64,000 nucleotides of DNA from JACCVL01 sp963704295 (GTDB lineage: Bacteria > Actinomycetota > Actinomycetes > Propionibacteriales > Nocardioidaceae): NCBI GenBank assembly GCA_963704295.1, contig OY969884.1, positions 2,294,001 through 2,358,000 of the forward strand, written 5' to 3'. Below the pieces are notes generated by a model, which was not told the DNA's origin, ran no database searches, and saw only the letters and a list, made by a program, of their open reading frames with translations. Below are positions 1-8,894 of this stretch, piece by piece; position 1 is the first letter of the stretch, and every line of letters begins with the position of its first letter. The position numbers and the translations under genes were made by a program.

Positions 1-241
1 CGAGCACCGCCATCTCCGGCGCCTGGGCGATCAGTCGCCGGGTGGCCTCGACGCCGTTCAACACCGGCAGGTGAAGGTCCATCACCACCACGTCGGGTCG
101 TACGTTGAGCGCGACCCGGACCGCCTCCTCACCGTCACCGGCCTCACCGACCACCTCCTTGCCGGCCATGGTCGAGATGACGGTGACCAGGCCCTCGCGG
201 TACAACGGGTGATCGTCGACCACCAGCACTCGAGTGCTCAC
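1..241 (-). CDS. NarL/LuxR-type response regulator, receiver domain (partial, runs off left edge)
   Basis: The 80 visible codons, read leftward from a GTG start, form the N-terminal half of a CheY-like receiver domain: LVVDDH acid cluster at residues 6-11 and a probable phospho-acceptor Asp55 in the VVVMDLHLP strand. The part after residue 80, expected to include a LuxR-type helix-turn-helix, lies outside the window. The GTG overlaps the stop codon of the upstream histidine kinase (GTGA), so the two are translationally coupled and are very probably partners: the kinase phosphorylates Asp55 and the regulator then binds DNA. The NarL-type assignment rests on the receiver sequence and on the HisKA_3-type partner, because no DNA-binding domain is visible. 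Confidence 0.88.
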   Translation of the reverse strand, partial: MSTRVLVVDDHPLYREGLVTVISTMAGKEVVGEAGDGEEAVRVALNVRPDVVVMDLHLPVLNGVEATRRLIAQAPEMAVL

Positions 242-2201
242 GAGGCCCCCTTGGGCAGCAGCGCCTCGACCCGGGTGCCGGTCGGGCCCGACGAAACCAG
301 GAGCCGGCCCCCCAGCTCCTCGGCCCGCTCACGCATCGACCGCATCCCGATCCCGGGGCGGACGGGTACCGAGAGCCCGGCGCCGTCGTCGCACACCTCC
401 ACCGACAGCACCTCCCCACGGTCCTCCAGAGACACCTCGACGGTCCGCGCTCCGGCATGGCGGACCGCGTTGGCCAGAGCCTCACCGACGATCCTGAACG
501 CCGCCACCTCCACCGCCGCGGGCAGCGGCCCCGGCTCCGGTGACCGCAGGTGGACGGAGGGGCCGAGCGAGCCGAGCCCCTCGGCGAGCTCCTGCAAGGC
601 CGCCGACAGGCCGAGCTCGTCGAGCATCGGCGGGCGCAGCTCGTGGACGAGCGCGCGGACGTCGGCGACCGCGGCATTCAACCGCGGGGCCAATCGGTCC
701 AGCAGCCAGGACGCCGCCTGCGGGTCGTCGACCGCGAGGTCCCGGGCCGTCTCGACCTGCAGCGCGAGGGCCGCCAGCGACGGCCCGACCCCGTCGTGCA
801 GGTCCCGGCGCAACCGCCGGCGCTCCTCCTCCCGGGCGAGCACTACAGACTCCCGGGCCCGCTGGGCCTCGCGGGACAGCCACACGGTGTGCGCCGCCAC
901 GGCCGCCTGGGACGCCAGCCGGCCCAATGCGGCGCTGGCCCCCGCGTCGAAGTCCACCGGCCGGCCGACCTCGAGGGAGCCGAACCGCTCCCCGGCGTAC
1001 TCCAGGTCCACACGCACCGTCCGGTCGCCCTCCACCCGCACGCCGTACGCCGTGACGTGGCCGTCGCGCAGGGTGAGGGTGGCGTGCCTGGCTCGCAGCG
1101 ACCGGACGACCTGCTCGAGCACCGACGGCAGCACTCGGCCGGTGAGGTCCTCCGGGGCCGACGCGGCGGCGAGCCGGTCACCGAGCCGGGCGAGGACGGC
1201 GTAAGGCTCCTCGACGTCGCCGTGCACCCACCGGTTCACGTGCCGCTGCAACCAGGTGCGCAGCGGCAGGGCCACCAGGGCCACCACCGCGGTCGCCAGC
1301 ACCGGGGCGCCGGTGCTCGGCCCGAACAGGTCGCCGACCAGCCAGACCGTCGCGACGTACAGACCGACGACCACCGCGGACAGCGCCCCATAGACCACGG
1401 TCCGCGAGATGACCACGTCCACGTCCCACAGCCCGAACCTCAGGACGGCGACCCCGATCGCGAGCGGCAGCGGCAGCATCGCGACGCCCACACCGACCTC
1501 GACGAGAGCGAGCGGTGCCACCTGAGCGCCCCCGAACAGCGCCAGCGTGGTCAGGTACCCGAGGAACACCCACTTGAGCTGCTGGCGCTCGACGTCGACC
1601 GCGCGCCGCCACCGGAACAGCAACGTCAGCACGGCCAACGGCACCGTGACCACCAGCAGCAGCAGCTCGGCGGAGCTCACGAAGGTCGAGGTCACCGGCT
1701 CCCAGGCGACGGGGTTGCTCGCGCCGCGCAGCAGATCGGGAAAGTCCTGCTGGCCGTACGGCGTGAGGGCCCATCTCGCCGCGACCACGGCGACGGTGAC
1801 GATGCCCAGCCACAAGACGGGCGCCAGCGCCGGGAAGGGAGCCGGCCGTCCGGGAGGAGGAGGGGAAGCAGGATCACGATCGCCATGTAGGCCGGTGCCC
1901 ACAGCCACGACCCGAGCCACAACGTTCCGGCGCGCAGATCCCCGTCCGGGACCACCCAGGCGAGCTCCAACGCGGTCAAGGACAGCCCCTGGACCAGTCC
2001 GATCGCGCCGAGCAGCAGCCGCACCCGCCCGGCGTCGGAACCGCGGAGCAGCAGGCAGGCGGACCCGAAGGCCACCGCGCCGGCGACGCTCATCAGCCAG
2101 AAGCTCGGTGTCGACGTCCGGCCCGCCGCGGCGTTCACCGCATGCAAGCCGGCGCCCAGCAGGCCACCGAGCACGGCCAGGACCCCGACCACGATCGGCA
2201 T
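238..2201 (-). CDS. HisKA_3-type sensor histidine kinase, membrane N-terminus, one-base frameshift
   Basis: Sensor half of a two-component pair with the overlapping response regulator. Reading from ATG at 2201, the first ~127 codons encode several hydrophobic membrane segments ending in LLLPDGRLPSRRWR. The frame is then lost near 1818-1822 and the protein continues one frame over (VLWLGIVTVAVVAARW onward). The total length of 1964 bases is 2 mod 3, so one base is missing. Downstream are more membrane helices, a GAF-like middle region, a HisKA_3 dimerisation/phosphorylation box (RRDLHDGVG, His is the phospho-acceptor) and an HATPase_c domain with N-box NAVRHAG and G-boxes DDGAG and GIGMRSM. 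Restoring one base gives a normal ~654-residue kinase, so a sequencing indel is as likely as a true pseudogene. Confidence 0.85.
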
Positions 2202-2220
2202 CCCTGCATCATCGCGCCCC

Positions 2221-2244
2221 GGTGTCCCGAGGTCACGGGACACC
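2221..2244. promoter_or_regulatory. 8-bp perfect inverted repeat between divergent kinase and membrane-protein genes
   Basis: GGTGTCCC, an 8-base spacer, then GGGACACC. It lies 20 bp upstream of the kinase start and about 110 bp upstream of the rightward gene. The dyad (core TCCC-N8-GGGA) is of the size bound by NarL/DevR-type regulators, so the response regulator encoded here is the obvious candidate. The symmetry is seen directly; the binding partner is inferred. Confidence 0.4.
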
Positions 2245-2354
2245 GAGTCCCGATGTGGAACGTGACCGGGAGCCGTGGGCACCGGGACAGGTCGGCCGCC
2301 ACGCTCGTCCTGCACGCCCCGGGCTGTCCGGGCCACTCATCATCAGGAGGAACC

Positions 2355-2771
2355 ATGACCGCGCTCACCGAGCACCGTTCACCCGACGCCGACGGGACCG
2401 GCGTACCCCCTCGGCGGCGGCCGGCTCCCACCGCACTCACCGCCGCGACGCTGGCACTCCTGCTCGGAGGCGTCGGCGGCTACGGGTCGGTCTACTTCAC
2501 CGGCCTGGAGGGCTGGGACGCCATGGGGGCCACCTATGTGGCCGTCTACCTCTGGATCGCCGGTACCGGGGTGGCCGCCGCGGTGGCGTTCCTTCGCGGT
2601 CACCGTCTGGGACACGCTGGCATGGTCTGGTTCGGTGCGTGGGCGGTGGTCTTCACCGTCTTCAAGATGGCCTCGATCCAGGAGTGGGAGGCCTCCGTGT
2701 TCGGCGCGGTGGGCCTGGTGCTGCTGGTGCTGGTCACCCGGCCATCGGCCCGGAAGCACCTGCGTCGCTGA
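2355..2771 (+). CDS. small integral membrane protein, unknown function
   Basis: 138 residues from ATG at 2355, preceded by a strong AGGAGG ribosome site five bases upstream. After a polar, proline/arginine-rich head of ~28 residues come four predicted membrane helices (LTAATLALLLGG, YVAVYLWIAGTG, MVWFGAWAVVFTVF, AVGLVLLVLVT) and a basic tail. No enzymatic motif is recognised. It is transcribed away from the two-component pair, with an inverted repeat between them, so it may be a target of that system. I do not recognise the family. Confidence 0.75.
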   Translation: MTALTEHRSPDADGTGVPPRRRPAPTALTAATLALLLGGVGGYGSVYFTGLEGWDAMGATYVAVYLWIAGTGVAAAVAFLRGHRLGHAGMVWFGAWAVVFTVFKMASIQEWEASVFGAVGLVLLVLVTRPSARKHLRR

Positions 2772-3013
2772 GCAACCGGTACCAAGCGCGTGCGAAGTGT
2801 CCATCACCCCGCGTCACCTACGGGCGCCCGCGCGGTGCCGACCGCCCAGCGCACCCGCCGGCCCAGACCCTGCTCAGCGGTGCGTCAGGGCTCACCCCTG
2901 GAGGGCCGGAGCCGATCGGCGGTAGCGTCGACGATGGCATCCGCGTCTGGACTGCAGGAGGACCCTCGTGGCGTCGACTCAGGTGAAGAGTCCTGGCATC
3001 CGCAGCTGATCTG

Positions 3014-5395
3014 GTGGAGCGGCTGGCCGCGCCAACGGATGAGGAGGTCGCCGTTCTCGACGCCTGGTGGCGGGCGAACAACTACCTGACGGTAGGTCAG
3101 ATCTACCTGATGGCCAATCCGCTGCTGCGGGAGCGGCTGGTCTCCGACCACATCAAGCCGCGGCTGCTCGGCCATTGGGGCACCAGCCCCGGGCTGTCGT
3201 TCGTCTATGCGCATGCGTCCCGCCTCATCCAGCAGACGGGCCAGGAGATGATCTACCTCACCGGGCCGGGACACGGTGGCCCGGCGCTGGTGGCGGCGGG
3301 CTACCTGGAGGGCACCTACAGCGAGATCTACCCGGACGTGTCGCTCGACGAGCAAGGCGTGACCCGACTCTTCCGGCAGTTCTCGGCACCCGGGGGGATC
3401 CCGAGCCACGTGTCGGTGACCACCCCGGGCTCGATCCACGAGGGCGGCGAGCTCGGCTATGTCCTCGTGCATGCCTTCGGCGCGGTCATGGACAATCCGG
3501 ATCTCATCGCGCTGGCGGTTGTCGGCGACGGAGAGGCGGAGACCGGTCCGCTCGAAGGGTCGTGGAAGGGCATTTCGTTCCTCAATCCTGACCGGGACGG
3601 GGCCGTCCTGCCGGTCCTGCACCTCAACGATGCGAAGATCGGGGGCCCGACGGTGCTCGGCCGCAAGGACCCGGCGGAGGTCCGGTCCCTGTTCGAGGGG
3701 CACGGCTACGAGGTCATCGAGGTCGAGGGCGAGGATCTGCCCGGGATGCATCATCGATTCGCCGGAGCACTGACCCGGGCCTGGACCTCGATCCGCTCGG
3801 TCCAGGCCGCCGCTCGCGGTGGCACTTGGAACGGTGCACGGCCGCGCTGGCCGATGATCGTGCTGCGCACGCCCAAGGGCTGGACTGGACCCGATGAGGT
3901 CGATGGCGTCAAGGTGACGGGCACCTGGCGGTCCCACCAGGTGCCGCTGTCCGGCGTCAAGGGCAACCAGGCGCACCTCGACGTGCTCGAGACGTGGCTG
4001 CGGTCCTATCGACCGGAGGAGCTGTTCGACGAGACCGGTGCCCTCACCGAGATCGTCCGCCGGGCGAACCCGTCAGGGCTGCTGAGGATGAGCGCAACGC
4101 CGCACGCGAACGGTGGGCTGCTCACCCGTGACCTCGACTTGCCGGACTTCCGCGATTACGCCGTGGACGTGCCGAGGCCCGCCGACCTCCGCACCGAGTC
4201 GACCCGCAAGCTCGGCGAGATGATGCGCGACATCTATCGTGCGAATCCCGACCGGTTCCGGCTGTTCTGCCCGGACGAGACCAACAGCAACCGGCTCGGC
4301 GCGGTCTTCGAGGCCTCCGACCGCGGGTTCGCAGAGCGGGTCACCGCCGAGGACGTCTCGATCTCACGCGACGGCCGGGTCATGGAGGTGCTCTCCGAGC
4401 ACAACTGCCACGGTTGGGTGGAGGGCTACACGCTCACCGGGCGGCACGGCTGGTTCGCGACGTACGAGGCCTTCGCCATGGTGAGCGCCTCTCAGACGAT
4501 CCAGCACAGCAAGTGGCTGCAGGAGGCCGAAAGCCTGCCGTGGCGCGCGCAGGTCCCCAGCCTGAACATCCTGTTGACATCCACCGCGTGGCGCAACGAC
4601 CACAACGGCTTCAGCCACCAGGGGCCTGGCCTCATCCAGAACGTCATCACAGCACGGGGCAGCATCGGCCGGGTCTACCTGCCGCCGGACGCGAACTGCC
4701 TGCTGTCGGTGGCTGACCACTGCTTCCGCTCACGGTCGTACGTCAACCTGGTCGTCATCGACAAGCAGCCCCAGCTGCAGTGGCTGACTATCGACGAGGC
4801 TATCGAGCACTGCGCCCGCGGAGCGGGCATCTGGCAGTGGGCAGGCACCGACGACGGCGGCGCTGACCCTGACATCGTGCTGGCCTGCGCGGGGGACGTC
4901 GTCACGATGGAGACGGTGGCTGCGGCGGCGATCCTGCGCGAGCACCTGCCGCAGTTCCGCACCCGTGTGGTCAACGTCGTCGACCTGATGACCCTGCCGC
5001 GACTCAAAGACCACCCGCACGGGATGGACCCGACACTCTTCAACGAGCTGTTCACCGACCACGTCGACGTGGTGTTCGCCTTCCACGGGTACCCGGGGGC
5101 CATTCACCAGTTGGTGCACGGCCGACCGGACGCCGACCGGTTCCACGTGCGCGGCTTCATCGAGGAGGGTACGACGACGACTCCGTTCGACATGGTCGTC
5201 CGCAACCAGGCTTCCCGCTACCACCTCGTCATGGACGCCTTGAACAATGCGAGGCGCACACCGCCTGGCACAAGCGACCTCATGGCCTACTGCAAGGCCC
5301 GGCTGGCCGAGCACAAGGCCTACGTCGTGGAGAATCTCGCGGACATGCCGGACGTCGCCGACTGGGTGCTCGGCGACTGGGCCGCCAAGGGCTGA
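3014..5395 (+). CDS. xfp: phosphoketolase (D-xylulose-5-P/fructose-6-P)
   Basis: ThDP-dependent enzyme that cleaves xylulose-5-phosphate (and usually fructose-6-phosphate) with phosphate to acetyl-phosphate plus glyceraldehyde-3-P or erythrose-4-P. At 793 residues it has the family length. Signature parts are LGHWGTSPG with His54, GPGHGG at 84-89, the ThDP/Mg site GDGEAETGPLEGSW from ~171, and SHQGPGLI in the C-terminal half. Acetate kinase follows after six bases, a classic pair that harvests ATP from acetyl-P. The start is uncertain: GTG 3014 has no ribosome site, while a good GCAGGAGGA site precedes GTG 2968, which is one frame off and stops after 13 codons. An N-terminal indel between 2968 and 3010 is possible. 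Confidence 0.95.
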   Translation: MERLAAPTDEEVAVLDAWWRANNYLTVGQIYLMANPLLRERLVSDHIKPRLLGHWGTSPGLSFVYAHASRLIQQTGQEMIYLTGPGHGGPALVAAGYLEGTYSEIYPDVSLDEQGVTRLFRQFSAPGGIPSHVSVTTPGSIHEGGELGYVLVHAFGAVMDNPDLIALAVVGDGEAETGPLEGSWKGISFLNPDRDGAVLPVLHLNDAKIGGPTVLGRKDPAEVRSLFEGHGYEVIEVEGEDLPGMHHRFAGALTRAWTSIRSVQAAARGGTWNGARPRWPMIVLRTPKGWTGPDEVDGVKVTGTWRSHQVPLSGVKGNQAHLDVLETWLRSYRPEELFDETGALTEIVRRANPSGLLRMSATPHANGGLLTRDLDLPDFRDYAVDVPRPADLRTESTRKLGEMMRDIYRANPDRFRLFCPDETNSNRLGAVFEASDRGFAERVTAEDVSISRDGRVMEVLSEHNCHGWVEGYTLTGRHGWFATYEAFAMVSASQTIQHSKWLQEAESLPWRAQVPSLNILLTSTAWRNDHNGFSHQGPGLIQNVITARGSIGRVYLPPDANCLLSVADHCFRSRSYVNLVVIDKQPQLQWLTIDEAIEHCARGAGIWQWAGTDDGGADPDIVLACAGDVVTMETVAAAAILREHLPQFRTRVVNVVDLMTLPRLKDHPHGMDPTLFNELFTDHVDVVFAFHGYPGAIHQLVHGRPDADRFHVRGFIEEGTTTTPFDMVVRNQASRYHLVMDALNNARRTPPGTSDLMAYCKARLAEHKAYVVENLADMPDVADWVLGDWAAKG

Positions 5396-5401
5396 CGAGG
5401 C

Positions 5402-6595
5402 GTGTCCGCACCCCCCGCGTCGGTACTCGTCCTCAACTGCGGCAGCTCGTCGGTGAAGCTCGCCCTGGTCGACCCGGTGACGGGCGAGCGGGCGATGACA
5501 GGACTCGGCGAGGGGGTGGGCGGGTCGGACACCGTGGTACACCTCCGCCGGGGGGACGACGTACAGCGAGGCTCGCCGTACGACGGGTCACACCGCGGAG
5601 TGGTCGCGCATCTGCTGGCGACTCTCACCGAGGAGGAGAGAGCGACCGTCACAGGCGTCGGGCACCGAGTCGTGCATGGCGGCTCGCACTTCTCTGAATC
5701 CGTCCTCATCGATGACGACGTCGTCTCTGCCCTGCACGGTCTCGTCGACCTTGCTCCGCTGCACCTGCCCGCCAACCTCGCCGGCATCGAGACCGCCCGG
5801 GCAGAGCTGCCCGACCTCCCCCACGTCGCGGCCTTCGACACCGCCTTCCACCAGACGATGCCGCCAGTCGCCTACCGCTACGCGGTCCCGAGCGAGTGGT
5901 TCGAGGGCCACGACGTTCGTCGATACGGCTTCCACGGCACCAGCCACCGCTACGTGAGTGGCCGAGCGGCCGAGCTCGTCGCCCGTCCACTCGAGTCGTT
6001 GCGGATGGTGACCCTGCACCTCGGCAACGGGTGCAGCGCCACCGCTGTCCGCGACGGAGTCAGCGTCGACACCACCATGGGCCTGACCCCCCTCGAGGGG
6101 CTCGTCATGGGCACCCGCAGCGGCGACGTCGACCCCGGCCTGCTCGGCTACGTGGCCAACCAGCTCGACCTCGACCTGGCCGGTGTGCTCGACGCGCTCA
6201 ACAATCGCAGCGGGTTGCTCGGCCTGTCGGGGATCAGTAACGACATGCGCACGCTGACCGACGCGGCCCGCCGGGGCTCGGAGCCCGCGACGTTGGCCAT
6301 CGAGGTCTTCGCCTATCGAGCCGCCAAGGCGGTCGGGGGACTAGCGGTCGCGCTCGGCCGGTTGGATGTGCTCGTCTTCACCGGCGGAATCGGCGAGCAC
6401 GCCCCGCAGGTGCGCAGTGCGATCCTCGGCCATCTCGGCGTGCTCGGCCTCCACGAGGACACCAACGCCAACAGCGACCACGGCAGGACGACCGGCGGAC
6501 GAATCAACCGCGCCGACGACCACGCCGTCGCCCTCGTCGTGGCGACCGACGAAGAGCTGGTCATCGCCCGCGACACCCGCAAGCTGGCGCCGTGA
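5402..6595 (+). CDS. ackA: acetate kinase
   Basis: Converts acetyl-phosphate and ADP to acetate and ATP in the cytoplasm. 397 residues with all family landmarks: NCGSSSVK at 12-19, GHRVVHGG, FDTAFHQTMP, the RYGFHGTSHRYV active-site region, LHLGNGCS and the GLMPLEG-equivalent GLTPLEGLVMGTRSGDVDP. The GTG start lies six bases after the phosphoketolase stop, so the two form an operon. Together they provide a route from pentose or hexose phosphate to acetate with one ATP per acetyl-P. No phosphotransacetylase is in the window. Confidence 0.96.
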   Translation: MSAPPASVLVLNCGSSSVKLALVDPVTGERAMTGLGEGVGGSDTVVHLRRGDDVQRGSPYDGSHRGVVAHLLATLTEEERATVTGVGHRVVHGGSHFSESVLIDDDVVSALHGLVDLAPLHLPANLAGIETARAELPDLPHVAAFDTAFHQTMPPVAYRYAVPSEWFEGHDVRRYGFHGTSHRYVSGRAAELVARPLESLRMVTLHLGNGCSATAVRDGVSVDTTMGLTPLEGLVMGTRSGDVDPGLLGYVANQLDLDLAGVLDALNNRSGLLGLSGISNDMRTLTDAARRGSEPATLAIEVFAYRAAKAVGGLAVALGRLDVLVFTGGIGEHAPQVRSAILGHLGVLGLHEDTNANSDHGRTTGGRINRADDHAVALVVATDEELVIARDTRKLAP

Positions 6596-6608
6596 GTGCC
6601 ACGTCGAC

Positions 6609-7385
6609 CTACCGGTGCTGTACCCACAGGTTCTCCTCGCGATAGACGGCGAGGTCGTTCTCCCGGCTGACGTCGAGCATGTTCAGTGCGTCGGGAACGA
6701 CGTAGCGACCCGTCGCGGGCAGGGGCATGTCGGCCCACTGCTCCCACTCTCTGACCGTGCCAGGGATGACCATCGAGTCTGGTGCCGGTCCGATGATCCG
6801 AGCTCCCATGCGTTGGTGAGTGCGGATCCAGGGGTCGATGGACAGGCCGTCTGGGCCTGTCCAGGTTGCGTACTGCGCCATGCTCACGTTCGGATACTTG
6901 TGCTTCCACGTGGGGCGCAGCGGAGCGACGACGTGATCGACACCGGCCGCCGCAGCACGCTCGACGAGCGCGTTCAACGCCGTGCTCGCCAGTCCTTGTC
7001 GGTCGTGGTCGCGGTGCACGGCGGCGGCCATGAAGCTGAAGGCATTCGGCTGGCGGCCAGCCTCGTGGTCCTCGACCGCTTGGACCAGCGCGGAGTCGTA
7101 GCCCCGCGGCAGTCCCTCGTCCGCACCGTCCCAGACGAAGGGGACGCCCCAGCCACCAGCGGCGACCTTGCCCTCGATCAGCAGCAGCACGTCGTAGCCG
7201 GCGAAGTGCTCCTGGACTCGGGACATGTACTTCGGCGGGATCGGGTCGTGGAAGATGAACTCGGGCCACCGCTCCCGGAACGCCGCCTGCGCCTCGTCCT
7301 CGAGATCGGGACGCGACGAGCTGGTCACTACCTGCACGGACATTCGGCGAGTATCGCGCTCTGGCGGCGGGGTCTGCTGCACCAT
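6609..7385 (-). CDS. GNAT family N-acetyltransferase-like protein
   Basis: 258 residues from an ATG at 7385 whose A is shared with the last base of the LuxR-regulator stop (TGATG coupling); a second candidate ATG at 7343 would remove 14 residues. The middle holds a GNAT-type acetyl-CoA loop, AVHRDHDRQGLAS, flanked by beta/alpha segments, and the C-terminal third is larger than in minimal GNATs. The substrate is unknown. It is probably co-transcribed with the upstream regulator, and converges on ackA with only 13 bp between stops and no hairpin seen. Confidence 0.75.
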   Translation of the reverse strand: MVQQTPPPERDTRRMSVQVVTSSSRPDLEDEAQAAFRERWPEFIFHDPIPPKYMSRVQEHFAGYDVLLLIEGKVAAGGWGVPFVWDGADEGLPRGYDSALVQAVEDHEAGRQPNAFSFMAAAVHRDHDRQGLASTALNALVERAAAAGVDHVVAPLRPTWKHKYPNVSMAQYATWTGPDGLSIDPWIRTHQRMGARIIGPAPDSMVIPGTVREWEQWADMPLPATGRYVVPDALNMLDVSRENDLAVYREENLWVQHR

Positions 7386-8461
7386 CAGCCGCCGAAGGCC
7401 CGGGAGATCAGCTGCAACCGGCTGCTGGTCGAGGTCTTGGCGAAGATCGCCTTGAGGTGGTCCTGGGCGGTGTTCTCGGAGATGGCGAGGCGGCGGGCCA
7501 GCTGTCGAGTGTCGGCGCCGTCCGCCAGCTGCCGCACCAGCTCGGTCTCCCGCGCGGTGAGAGCACATGCCCGCGCGAACACGACCAGCCGGTCCGCAGG
7601 GCTCGTCGGCTGGAGCGTCACCGCGATGGTCCGATCGTTCACGGGTCCGGTCGTGCCCAGCCGAGCCGCGCTCATGGTCACCCACTGCCCATCGGCCAGG
7701 TGCAGCCGGGTCAGGGCAGGATGCTCGTCCACGCCGGCCTCGACAGCGAGCATTTGCGCGCCGACGTTGTAGGCCGTGGCCGGGACCGGGCGGCGGCCCT
7801 CCTCGGTCGGCACGATCGTTTGCAGGTAGGCCTCGGTCTCCGCGGTCTGTGACAACACGGCAAGATCCGGGGAGAGCAGGAGAACAGCCGGACCGGCCTC
7901 GTGTCCCGAGGTGGATCGGGTGGGTGGCGTCGGCGCTGGGAGAAACGACGCCGCCTGGAGCCGTCTCAACGCGGGTGTGACGATCCCGGCGATCGTGACG
8001 AGCAGTTTCTCCTCCTCCGTGGAGAAGGCCGTCTGCTCGCCGATGCGCCACAGGTCGAGAAAGCCCCAGCAGCCGTGGGCGTCGGTGAACACCACCGAGG
8101 CGACGTCGCTCACGTCGTGCTGGACGAGCAACTGCGCCCAAAGCTCGCTTCGAGACAGGTCGTCAGCCGTGACGGCACGCAGCCGGGCCACGGAGCCTCG
8201 GATGGTCGTCCAACGATTCACCTCGGTGAGGTACTTGAGGCGGATCAGCTCCGGCAGGCGCGGCAGGCAGGGGACATCCGCGATCGGGGAGCTGCCCACC
8301 GCGGTCTCCGGATCGGTGAGCAACCACGCGTAGGCGTCGTAGGGAACGGCCTCGGCGACACGATCCAACACCTGCAGCCGCAGCGTGCGGGGGTCATCGG
8401 CCCGCGCGCAGCACTCGGCGACCTGCTCCGCGGCGCGGCGATGGTGAGCAGGTGCGGCCAT
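7385..8461 (-). CDS. GAF-domain LuxR family transcriptional regulator
   Basis: 358 residues. The N-terminal ~170 residues resemble a GAF-type sensory domain (ADDPRTLRLQVLDRVAEAVPYDAYAWLL and following), the middle ~200-280 resembles a second PAS-like fold, and the C-terminus is a LuxR helix-turn-helix (LTARETELVRQLADGADTRQLARRLAISENTAQDHLKAIF). No receiver Asp or ATPase is present, so it is a one-component sensor. It is transcribed divergently from the 93-residue gene at 8591, and an 18-bp perfect dyad at 8497-8514 is a likely binding site. Start chosen at ATG 8461. Confidence 0.88.
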   Translation of the reverse strand: MAAPAHHRRAAEQVAECCARADDPRTLRLQVLDRVAEAVPYDAYAWLLTDPETAVGSSPIADVPCLPRLPELIRLKYLTEVNRWTTIRGSVARLRAVTADDLSRSELWAQLLVQHDVSDVASVVFTDAHGCWGFLDLWRIGEQTAFSTEEEKLLVTIAGIVTPALRRLQAASFLPAPTPPTRSTSGHEAGPAVLLLSPDLAVLSQTAETEAYLQTIVPTEEGRRPVPATAYNVGAQMLAVEAGVDEHPALTRLHLADGQWVTMSAARLGTTGPVNDRTIAVTLQPTSPADRLVVFARACALTARETELVRQLADGADTRQLARRLAISENTAQDHLKAIFAKTSTSSRLQLISRAFGG

Positions 8462-8496
8462 GCACGGACGGTAACGCCGCCACGCGGCCGAAGCAG

Positions 8497-8514
8497 ATCC
8501 CAGGAATCTGGGAT
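8497..8514. promoter_or_regulatory. perfect 7-4-7 dyad, candidate LuxR-regulator operator
   Basis: ATCCCAG, spacer GAAT, then CTGGGAT: a perfect dyad of 18 bp between the divergent LuxR-regulator and small-protein genes. A -10-like TAGCGT for the rightward gene lies at 8538-8543, so the dyad falls at about the -35 to -50 position, suitable for activation. The symmetry is seen; the regulator identity is inferred from position. Confidence 0.45.
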
Positions 8515-8590
8515 ACCCCCAGCTCGGCCGACACCCCTAGCGTCGAACTCGCCAGCAAGCCCCGCCCAGCACACCTCCGAGGGAGCATCC

Positions 8591-8872
8591 ATGCCCACCC
8601 TGCATATCGAGCACGCGATCACCGACTACCCCACCTGGAGCGCCGCCTTCGCGAGGTTCGCCGACGCACGGACCCAGGCCGGAGTACGACACGAACGGGT
8701 CCGCCGAGCAGTGGACGACGAGTGCTGGGTCGTCATCGACCTCGCCTTCGGCACCACCGACGAGGCCTCAGCGTTCCTCGGATTCCTGCACGCCAACGTC
8801 TGGGGGACGCCCCACGCCCCGGCACTGGTCGGCGCCCCAGCAGCCAAGGTCCTCGAGGACGTCCCGGCATGA
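8591..8872 (+). CDS. small hypothetical protein, ABM/dimeric alpha-beta-barrel-like
   Basis: 93 residues, ATG at 8591 with a GAGGGA ribosome site. The pattern (THIEH-like first strand, DYPTWSAAFARFADARTQAGV helix, VVIDLAFGTTDEASAFLGFLHANVW) resembles small ferredoxin-fold cytoplasmic proteins that take a strand-helix-strand form, but no catalytic residue is evident. It lies divergent from the GAF-LuxR regulator and may be its target. The stop is 22 bp from the convergent hydrolase gene. Confidence 0.7.
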   Translation: MPTLHIEHAITDYPTWSAAFARFADARTQAGVRHERVRRAVDDECWVVIDLAFGTTDEASAFLGFLHANVWGTPHAPALVGAPAAKVLEDVPA

Positions 8873-8894
8873 CCGACCCCCGCGGTGGGAGTGC

